NCBI GenBank assembly: GCA_900549525.1
Contig: UWSJ01000017.1
Location: 1 to 27,046, forward strand
Direction of reading: 5' to 3'
Origin: an uncultured Coriobacteriaceae bacterium
GTDB taxonomy: Bacteria; Actinomycetota; Coriobacteriia; Coriobacteriales; Atopobiaceae
DNA length: 27,046 nt
The notes beneath the pieces were generated by a model. The model saw only the letters and a list, made by a program, of their open reading frames with translations, did not search any database and was not told the origin of the DNA. This document shows, piece after piece, positions 22,162 through 27,046 of the stretch. A program made the position numbers and the translations under genes. Every line of letters starts with the position of its first letter. Positions within the stretch are counted from its first letter, which is position 1.

Positions 22162-23605
22162 TCGCGGCCTCCGTTGCCTGCCGCCGCGTCTCCGCCGTCG
22201 TGAGCGCCGTGGTGTCGACGGGCACGCCCGTCGTGGCGTTGAGCACCGCGCGGCCCTGGGCGCGCCGGCGGTCGGCCTGCATGCGCTGGCGCTGCTCCTC
22301 GGTATAGCCGAGCATCTCGAGCGCGACGTCGGTGTCGGCGAGCCACGGGATGGCCTGCACCTGCTTGAGCAGGGCGTCGGACATCGAGACCACGCTCGGC
22401 CTCGCCTCGTTGCGGAACATCGGCTCGATGCCGTGGCCCGCGTCGCGCTCGGTCGCCCAGTCGGTGCCGTGCGACACGGCGAGGGCCATGAGGGCGACGT
22501 TCCTCAGCGCCTGCGCGTTGGAGCGGTTGAGGTTCTGCGCGTCGATGACGAGGTCCTCCTTGGCCGCGTAGATGGCCTCGGCGGAGCTGGGGTTGTCGGA
22601 GACCACGCCGAGCGACGAGAGCGGCAGGTCGGTCTCGCCCGCGAACTGGGCCGCGAGCGAGCGCATGTAGTCGATGTGCGGTTGCATGGTGAGCTGCGGC
22701 GACTGCCAGATGGTCGGCGAGTCGCCGTCCGGGTCCTTGGCGACCTCCTGCATGACGCCCATGGCTGCGCTGTAGCGGTTGCCGTCGTTGATGGTCTCGG
22801 CGTCGGTGCCGAGCAGCCACTTCTGCGGGAACGCCGCGAACTCGGCGGCGACCTCCGAGCGGGCCTTCTCGCGCACGGCGTCGTCGGTGATGCTCATGAC
22901 GGTGCGCGTGATGCGGCTCTGGCCGAACGGCCGCTCGAGCGTCGGCTCGTAGGGCATCGGCTCCATGAGGGGCCTGCCCATGCCGTGCGGCCTGTAGGCC
23001 GCCGACCACCTATCGCCATCCGCGCGGAGCTCGATGACGTAGCCCGGCTCGTAGACGCCGACCAGCGTGGGCACGCGGTCGTCGGTGCCCTGCCGCGCCG
23101 CCGACTCCACCACGACGAGGCCGCAGCGGATGGACTTGAGCGCATCGTCCCAGAGGGCGGCCGCCGCCGTGGCTGGGTAGGCGCTGATGACCGGCGAGCC
23201 GTCCCCGGCATCCGTCACCGTCCAGAACCCGCAGCAGTGCTTGAGCTGGCCGATGACGTTTCGCCGGTAGAGCGACTTGAGGCCGTTTGCCTCAGAGATC
23301 GCCCTCAGCTCGTCGGTCACCTCGGCGTCCTTGGCGGTGTAGCCGTCGAGCACCGAGCGGTTGGCGAGCGCGAGCACGGCCTTGCGCGGCCAGTCCACGC
23401 GTGGGCGAATCTTGCCGGCCAGCTCGCGCGGCAGCGAGATGCCGAGGTTCTTGAGCTCCACGTGGGAGAGGTAGTAGCGGTCGCGCAGGTCGTTGCGCGC
23501 CTTCTTCCGCGCCCACAGCTCGATGAGGTCGCGGACGTCGGCGGCGTCGGCTGGGTCGAGGCCGTCGGCCTCGGCGAGCGTCTGCCCGAGCATCTCGATC
23601 TGCAT
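22136..23605 (-). CDS. Portal protein (SPP1 gp6-like)
   Basis: A 489-residue portal subunit, the ring through which DNA enters and leaves the head. The N-terminus (LRDRYYLSHVELKNLGISLP), the central part (SITDDAVREKARSEVAAEFA, FPQKWLLGTD) and LPLSSLGVVSDNPSSAEAIY with a following long helix (LVIDAQNLNRSNAQALRNVA) match phage_prot_Gp6-like portals. The C-terminus is polar and Gln/Ala-rich. The ATG (23603-23605) directly abuts the TerL stop (TAGATG). A second in-frame ATG four codons later cannot be excluded as the start. Position after TerL and before MuF is canonical. Confidence 0.92.
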   Translation of the reverse strand: MQIEMLGQTLAEADGLDPADAADVRDLIELWARKKARNDLRDRYYLSHVELKNLGISLPRELAGKIRPRVDWPRKAVLALANRSVLDGYTAKDAEVTDELRAISEANGLKSLYRRNVIGQLKHCCGFWTVTDAGDGSPVISAYPATAAAALWDDALKSIRCGLVVVESAARQGTDDRVPTLVGVYEPGYVIELRADGDRWSAAYRPHGMGRPLMEPMPYEPTLERPFGQSRITRTVMSITDDAVREKARSEVAAEFAAFPQKWLLGTDAETINDGNRYSAAMGVMQEVAKDPDGDSPTIWQSPQLTMQPHIDYMRSLAAQFAGETDLPLSSLGVVSDNPSSAEAIYAAKEDLVIDAQNLNRSNAQALRNVALMALAVSHGTDWATERDAGHGIEPMFRNEARPSVVSMSDALLKQVQAIPWLADTDVALEMLGYTEEQRQRMQADRRRAQGRAVLNATTGVPVDTTALTTAETRRQATEAANGTQQAGA

Positions 23606-25102
23606 CTACCAGCTCACCCTCTGCCTGCGTCTCGGGTCTCGCTTGCTCGTCCTCGCGCCCCAGAGGGCGAGCGAGGCCGATTCGATGGGGATTGAGGTGG
23701 AGTTCGGCCCGTCGCCGAAGCCGAAGCCGTCGCGGCCCACGTCCCTGCGGACGGAGCGCGTGGCGGACTCGTCCAGCGCCGGGCTCGCGATGTGCGAGAG
23801 CGTCTTAGCCTTGACCTCGTCCACAAGCATCGAGGCGGCCGCCTGCACGCCGGACGGGTTGCACTCCACCACCATGCCGGGCCTCCTCATGCCGCCCTCG
23901 CGGAGCCTCTGGGCGAGCGCGCCGGCGCCCGACCTGCCGTCGATGACCACGCAGGAGCAGCGGTCGCGGCGGGCGACTAGCCACGACGAGAGCCACGCCG
24001 TGCCCCTCGAGGTGGACGCCATGTCCACGAGCTCAACGTAGGCCGGGCCGTCCCGCTCGGCGAGGGCCGCAGAGAGCGCGACCGCCGAGCCGTCAGGGGC
24101 GAACTTGACGCCGTAGGCGAGCTTGCCCTCGGTCTGGGCCGCCGACGGGTCCACCTCGCACGCCTCCCACGAACCGGGCGGCAGGCACGCGGCAGCCGTC
24201 TCGCCGGGGAGCCAGTAGCCCAGGTACTCCTGCGCCGCCGCGAGCGGGTCGCCCTGCGCGCGGATGCCGGATCTAATCGCGTTGATGTCGGCCATGCCGC
24301 TCGCGAGCGACGGGTTGACCTCGTAGAGGCGTCTCTCGTCTGTGACGTCGCCCACCTTGTCGGTCCCCCACTCAACCCACGAGACGTCGTCGCCGCAGCG
24401 GTCGCCGAGCGCCTCGTTTCTGAGGTCGAGGAAGCAGGTCGCGGCGCTGCCCGCCCTCGTCGGGGTGCCGAGGTAGATTGCCTGGAAGTTGTGCTTCGCG
24501 CCCGCCGAGGTGGTGGGCATGATGGCCTGCGCGTGCTCGGGCATGAGCTCCTGCGCCTCGTCGAAGACCACCACGTCGAAGCTGTAGCCGAGGCCCGCCG
24601 ACTTGGTTCGGGTCGAGAAGGCGAGCACGCCGCCGCCCTTGAACTCGTAGCTCTCCTGCGCCGTCTTGGAGCACGCGCCGGAGACGAGGCGGTTGAAGGC
24701 CTTGATGCCATATGAGTCGTTTGGCCTGCGACCGAGAATCTTGCGGAAGCGGTCGAGCATCTCGCACGTCGTGCTGTAGTTGTGGTCGGTCCACAGCACC
24801 TTGTAGCCCATGACGGCCGAAAGGGTGAGCGACCAGAGGATGCCGTCCACCGACTTGCCGGCCTGCCTCGGGATGGAGGCGCCGTTTCGCCGGTGCACCC
24901 ACTGGCCGTGCTCGTCGTAAGCCGACCAGACGGCCATGACGTCGCGCTGCCACGGCAGCATCTCGAAGCCGGCGAGCTTGGCGCACTCCCTGACCTCGTC
25001 CACGAGGCTGCCGGCGCCGGAGCCCTGGGTGACCCAGTGCCTAGGAGGGCATGCGGCGGGCGATGGAGCTCGCGACGGCGTCGAGGGCGATTGCTGCGTC
25101 AT
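23606..25102 (-). CDS. terL: Terminase large subunit
   Basis: A 498-residue packaging motor and nuclease. The ATPase Walker A is PRQAGKS (about 78-84), Walker B is VVVFDEAQ (about 177-184), and the coupling motif region is IYLGTPTRAGS (about 209-219). The C-terminal RNase-H-like nuclease has candidate acidic residues in GVKFAPDGS (about 331-339) and CVVIDGRSG (about 384-392). I chose the ATG at 25100-25102: it has a GGAGGG upstream at a somewhat long distance and gives a 62-base overlap with TerS. No better start lies between it and the conserved RHWVTQGSG. The frame stays open to 25189. It translocates and cuts DNA with TerS and probably the HNH protein. Confidence 0.93.
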   Translation of the reverse strand: MTQQSPSTPSRAPSPAACPPRHWVTQGSGAGSLVDEVRECAKLAGFEMLPWQRDVMAVWSAYDEHGQWVHRRNGASIPRQAGKSVDGILWSLTLSAVMGYKVLWTDHNYSTTCEMLDRFRKILGRRPNDSYGIKAFNRLVSGACSKTAQESYEFKGGGVLAFSTRTKSAGLGYSFDVVVFDEAQELMPEHAQAIMPTTSAGAKHNFQAIYLGTPTRAGSAATCFLDLRNEALGDRCGDDVSWVEWGTDKVGDVTDERRLYEVNPSLASGMADINAIRSGIRAQGDPLAAAQEYLGYWLPGETAAACLPPGSWEACEVDPSAAQTEGKLAYGVKFAPDGSAVALSAALAERDGPAYVELVDMASTSRGTAWLSSWLVARRDRCSCVVIDGRSGAGALAQRLREGGMRRPGMVVECNPSGVQAAASMLVDEVKAKTLSHIASPALDESATRSVRRDVGRDGFGFGDGPNSTSIPIESASLALWGARTSKRDPRRRQRVSW

Positions 25103-25472
25103 CGGTCGGGTCGCCCTCCATCCGCTCGATTGACTCCACCGTGGCCCGGTACTCCCGGGCGAGCGCGGCGGTCTCCTTGGGGCCGGCAACCTCGAGCTGC
25201 TTCCTGAGCATGTCGCGCAGCTCCTTGAGCCTGCCGAGCGCGTCCTCCGGCACGTCGTCGCGCACGCCGCCCGCCTCTGGCGAGGACGGCTCGCGCACGT
25301 CTCGCTCGCGCAGGCCCTCGTCCTTGACCACTTTGTTTATTGCAGAGCGTCCGCGCCCGAGGTTCCGAGCTATCGCCGTCACGCCGAGCTGCGGGAAGTG
25401 ACTGCGCACGTACTCGCGCTCGGCCTCGGTGAGAGGCCCCTTCGGCTTCGATGGTCTCGGGCTCCTGCGCAC
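25041..25472 (-). CDS. terS: Terminase small subunit
   Basis: A 143-residue DNA-recognition subunit. An N-terminal helix-turn-helix (EREYVRSHFPQLGVTAIARN, then LGRGRSAINKVVKDEGL) is followed by a coiled-coil oligomerisation region (LGRLKELRDMLRKQLEVAGP, ALAREYRATVESIERME) and a short tail. I prefer the GTG at 25470-25472, with GAGGAG four bases upstream, over the GTG at 25482-25484, which adds four residues but lacks a ribosome site. It lies directly before TerL with an overlap and after the HNH gene, the usual order of cos-type phages. Confidence 0.85.
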   Translation of the reverse strand: MRRSPRPSKPKGPLTEAEREYVRSHFPQLGVTAIARNLGRGRSAINKVVKDEGLRERDVREPSSPEAGGVRDDVPEDALGRLKELRDMLRKQLEVAGPKETAALAREYRATVESIERMEGDPTDDAAIALDAVASSIARRMPS

Positions 25473-25493
25473 GGCGCTCCTCACGGTCGAGAG

Positions 25494-25523
25494 AAAAAAT
25501 GGCGCTATGCCCGCTGGTGCGCC
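25494..25523 (-). terminator. Possible terminator or attenuator between HNH and terS
   Basis: The minus-strand stem GGCGC (25523-25519) pairs with GCGCC (25505-25501) around a 13-base loop and is followed by ATTTTTT (25500-25494). The stem is short. Just upstream, GGGGGAG/CTCCCCC (25533-25539, 25543-25549) forms a second hairpin. Both lie in the 109-base gap before terS. Confidence 0.5.
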
Positions 25524-25581
25524 TGGGGGGGCGGGGGAGGGGCTCCCCCCGGGGTCAGGCCGAGCCGCTGCGAGGCGGCGC

Positions 25582-25878
25582 CTACCATTCCCGCGAGCGG
25601 GCGATCGGCAGCGTCATCGGCCGCTCGTCGCCGGGCATCCGGTTGCCGCGCCTCTGGTTGCAGATGCGGTGCGCCGCGTCCACGTTCTCCCGGTCGAGCG
25701 GCGAGCCGCCGCGGCTGACGGGCACCAGCTCGTCCACCTCGAAGCTCATCGGGTCGCCGGCCGGCAGGTCGTAGTCGATGGGCCGGCCGCAGATGTGGCA
25801 CGGCCTGCCCTGCGCCTTCAGCCACGCGCGGAGCTTCCTTCGCGCCGAGCCGTTGGCATACCTGACGTTTGCGCCCAC
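25582..25878 (-). CDS. HNH endonuclease, packaging-associated
   Basis: A 98-residue protein with a zinc-finger-type HNH fold. CHICGRPID and CNQRRGN supply the metal-binding cysteines, and EVDELVPVSRGGSPLDREN, then VDAAHRICN, form the HNH core. The first position of the core reads Asp-Glu where many members have Asp-His; the Asn and the last His are present. Such HNH proteins next to TerS/TerL are known to assist cos cleavage during packaging in HK97-like phages. I chose the GTG at 25876-25878: it has a GAGG five bases upstream and stands two bases after the stop of the previous gene. The frame is open to 26082 but is Arg-rich noise upstream. Confidence 0.9.
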   Translation of the reverse strand: MGANVRYANGSARRKLRAWLKAQGRPCHICGRPIDYDLPAGDPMSFEVDELVPVSRGGSPLDRENVDAAHRICNQRRGNRMPGDERPMTLPIARSREW

Positions 25879-25880
25879 GC

Positions 25881-26075
25881 CTACCTCAGCCCGTCCATCG
25901 GGCTGCCGTGGTTGGCGAAGCACCACTCGACGCCCTCGTACCTGTCGAGCCGGACGACGCGGCCCGGCCTCGGGCGCGGCTCGGGCACGGGCACGCCGAG
26001 CGCCCGCAGCATGGCGCGGCTCGGCGCCGTGTCCTGCCGGAGCGCGGCGCGGCACATGTAGTCGCGGGAGACCAT
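25881..26075 (-). CDS. Small phage protein of unknown function
   Basis: A 64-residue basic protein (MVSRDYMCRAALRQDTAPSR, then LGVPVPEPRPRPGRVVRLDR, ending WCFANHGSPMDGLR). I do not recognise a family. A GGAGG six bases before the ATG (26073-26075) is good support for translation, and the stop is two bases from the HNH start, so the genes are coupled. It is the first gene after the phased-repeat control region, and no membrane segment is visible. A link to packaging is suggested only by position. Confidence 0.65.
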   Translation of the reverse strand: MVSRDYMCRAALRQDTAPSRAMLRALGVPVPEPRPRPGRVVRLDRYEGVEWCFANHGSPMDGLR

Positions 26076-26097
26076 GGGGCACCTCCGGTCATGGGAA

Positions 26098-26121
26098 GGG
26101 GCCCGTCTCTCGGCGGGCCCC
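26098..26121. other. GC hairpin upstream of the 64-aa gene
   Basis: GGGGCCCG and CGGGCCCC (26098-26105, 26114-26121) form a perfect 8-bp stem with an 8-base loop. There is no T-run on the minus side (CTTCCC follows), so it is more likely a processing or stability element, or part of a protein-binding region, than a terminator. Confidence 0.4.
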
Positions 26122-26149
26122 TGGGGCGTGGTCGATCTCTTCTGTCGCG

Positions 26150-26181
26150 AAAACAACGGGGCCCCGGTCTCCCGAGGCCCC
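26150..26181 (-). terminator. Terminator with GNRA loop, upstream of the packaging genes
   Basis: The minus-strand stem GGGGCCTCGG (26181-26172) pairs with CCGGGGCCCC (26167-26158, one U-G wobble) around a GAGA tetraloop and is followed by GTTGTTTT (26157-26150). It would end transcripts coming from the regulator side. The packaging genes would then need a promoter or antitermination. Confidence 0.7.
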
Positions 26182-26247
26182 AAGCTCGCCGGGCTTCCAG
26201 TCCCGACCCGCGCTTTCGCGCAAGCCTACGTATAACACGCGAAGGCA

Positions 26248-26287
26248 CTGTCACGCACTGACAGAGACTGACAGACGCTGACACGAC
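26248..26287. repeat. Four 10-bp direct repeats, one helical turn apart
   Basis: CTG triplets recur exactly every 10 bases at 26248, 26258, 26268 and 26278, followed by TCACGCA, ACAGAGA, ACAGACG and ACACGAC. On the minus strand the unit reads about TSTGTCAGNN. Because the spacing equals a helical turn, all copies face the same side, as in multimeric operator or terminase-recognition sites. The array lies between a regulator gene and the HNH/terminase genes. Confidence 0.6.
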
Positions 26288-26336
26288 GGCCCCCGGCGGG
26301 GAACCGGGGGCCAGGATGCGCCGGACGGGAACCGGC
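26288..26336. other. Two adjacent hairpins with matching loops
   Basis: GGCCCCCGG/CCGGGGGCC (26288-26296, 26304-26312; loop CGGGGAA) and GCCGG/CCGGC (26320-26324, 26332-26336; loop ACGGGAA) share the core CGGGAACCGG or nearly so. Neither is followed by a T-run. They directly flank the phased repeats and may belong to the same packaging or regulatory site. Confidence 0.45.
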
Positions 26337-26350
26337 TGGGGACAGTGATG

Positions 26351-26434
26351 TCAGACGGCGGCCGTCTTGTGGGCGGGGCGACCGGGTTTCGGGGAATCGG
26401 CCTTGCGAGCCTCGACGGAGTCGCGCGAGACCAT
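26351..26434 (-). CDS. Possible 27-aa basic peptide
   Basis: A short frame (MVSRDSVEARKADSPKPGRP and a TAAV end) immediately after the regulator. Its codon choice looks protein-like, and the KPGRP motif recurs in small phage proteins. The frame is open further upstream inside the regulator gene (RTNDGTKR precedes the ATG). No clear ribosome site is visible at the ATG, so the start, and even the reality of the gene, are uncertain. Confidence 0.3.
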   Translation of the reverse strand: MVSRDSVEARKADSPKPGRPAHKTAAV

Positions 26435-26447
26435 CCGCTTGGTGCCA

Positions 26448-27046
26448 TCATTCGTCCTCAGCGGCTCCCCGGCCGCTCCTAACGAGGTCGATGCCGTACA
26501 TGTCAAGGAGGTCGAGAGCTTTGTCGGCCTCGCGGTAGGCAGTCCGAACGTTGCACCCCACGGCGGCCGCCGAGCTCTCCCAGCTTTCGTCGCAGAGGTA
26601 GTGATGCCACAGCAGGTCCGCCGCCCTCGTGCTGAGCAGCGCCGCAAGACCGCCCCGGGCGTCATCCCCGTAGAGGATCGCACACGCGAGGTCGAGGAGG
26701 GCGTAGTTCTCCTCCTGACGGCGCGTCACGCGGGCCTCGTAGTCGATCCTCGCGTCCACCCGAGCCGTGCCGTTGACGTCAGCGCGGCTACCGGACGATG
26801 AGCGCGCCAGGCTCGCGGCCCTAACGCCCTCGCCGGACTCCATTCGCTCGAGCCTGCGCTTGATGTACTCGGCGTCACGGCTCGCCTCGCGAACGGCCTC
26901 GAAGAGGTCGCGGGCCGTCGTGACCCCGGCTGGTAGGGCGAGCAGGAGCCGTCTCGCGGCGGCCTCCGGGGCTTCTGCGGACGGGCCTTCTCCCCCTCGC
27001 GTAGGACAATTACTTCTGTCACCGGCCGGGGCCGTGGCGGCGGGGC
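26448..27046 (-). CDS. Phage transcriptional regulator, HTH/sigma-region-4-like (ArpU/RinA-type), start uncertain
   Basis: The C-terminal part is a helix-turn-helix of the sigma-region-4 type (LLSTRAADLLWHHYLCDESW, ESSAAAVGCNVRTAYREADK), as in late activators such as ArpU/RinA that stand before the packaging genes. The first ATG is at 26841-26843 (131 residues). Upstream of it the same frame still looks like protein (TARDLFEAVREASRDAEYIK, then RRLERMES) and stays open to the right edge with no ATG, GTG or TTG. The start is therefore probably outside the window, or a frame change occurs. In another frame a GTG at 27020-27022 begins MTEVIVLREGE, and a one-base change in the GGGGG run near 26990 would join the two. 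It is the likely activator of the late operon; this is inferred. Confidence 0.6.
   Translation of the reverse strand, partial: PAATAPAGDRSNCPTRGGEGPSAEAPEAAARRLLLALPAGVTTARDLFEAVREASRDAEYIKRRLERMESGEGVRAASLARSSSGSRADVNGTARVDARIDYEARVTRRQEENYALLDLACAILYGDDARGGLAALLSTRAADLLWHHYLCDESWESSAAAVGCNVRTAYREADKALDLLDMYGIDLVRSGRGAAEDE

Larger units (their letters stand above)
5062..27046 (-). mobile_element. Siphovirus-type prophage, late-gene half (right end outside the window)
   Basis: A continuous minus-strand set of packaging, head, neck, tail and lysis genes in the canonical order of HK97/SPP1-like temperate siphophages, directly adjoining the bacterial uppS operon. Integrase, repressor and replication genes are not in the window, so they must lie to the right if the element is a complete prophage. 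The exact left boundary is not visible: no second attachment copy is available for comparison, and anywhere from about 4860 to 5290 is possible. Apart from the apparent frameshift in the tail fibre, all structural genes look intact. Confidence 0.9.

Noticed and set aside
22433..23695. 420-codon plus-strand open frame antisense to the portal gene
   Set aside because: It has off-frame composition and lies opposite a clear portal gene.
26251..26451. 66-codon frame beginning at an ATGATG that overlaps the regulator stop
   Set aside because: The overlap is attractive, but the product is Pro/Arg/Ser-rich and runs through the hairpins and phased repeats, so non-coding control DNA is more likely.
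1..27046. CRISPR arrays, rRNA genes, tRNA genes, insertion sequences
   Set aside because: I saw no spaced direct repeats of CRISPR size, no rRNA-like sequence, no cloverleaf and no transposase. Reading by eye could still miss a degenerate copy.

Overview
The window is high-GC DNA in which every convincing gene lies on the minus strand. It has two parts: a short piece of chromosome at the left (1-4851) and the late half of a siphovirus-type prophage at the right (about 5062-27046, continuing past the right edge). The GC-rich codon use, the frequent TTG/GTG starts and the host cluster uppS-cdsA-dxr-rseP-ispG suggest a high-GC anaerobic actinobacterium, most likely of class Coriobacteriia (Olsenella/Atopobiaceae-like). 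This placement is inferred from protein style and gene order and was not tested by a search.

Host part, in transcription order (right to left): uppS, cdsA, dxr, rseP and ispG (cut by the left edge). Each gene overlaps or nearly abuts the next (1 nt, 4 nt, 4 nt, then a 2-nt gap), so this is one tightly coupled operon. It makes isoprenoid precursors (Dxr, IspG), undecaprenyl diphosphate (UppS) and CDP-diacylglycerol (CdsA), and includes a site-2 membrane protease. The prophage begins directly upstream of uppS. The 493-base gap between them holds three minus-strand terminators and a dyad-rich element.

Phage part, in transcription order: a regulator with an HTH-like C-terminus (open to the right edge); a non-coding control region with 10-bp helically phased repeats and GC hairpins; a 64-aa protein; an HNH nuclease; TerS; TerL; portal; a MuF head protein carrying a C-terminal HExxH zincin-like domain; a 90-aa protein; a DUF2513 protein; scaffold; HK97-fold major capsid; four neck or connector proteins; major tail protein; tail assembly chaperones with a classic A AAA AAC -1 frameshift site; tape measure; a tail protein with ricin-B-lectin-like repeats; baseplate hub; a tail fibre split by an apparent frameshift; an XhlA-like protein; holin; and an amidase endolysin. 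This is the standard order for HK97/SPP1-like temperate siphophages, and it accounts for packaging, head, neck, tail and lysis.

The most interesting part is the MuF module at 20371-22161. A structural head protein is fused to a probable metallopeptidase domain and followed by two small overlapping genes. This segment is visibly less GC-rich than its surroundings, as expected of a polymorphic toxin/immunity cassette carried in a phage head operon. Other points worth a second look are the lectin-bearing tail protein, the split fibre, the phased repeats near the packaging genes, the terminator barrier in front of the uppS operon, and a winged-helix-like insertion in the RseP homologue.
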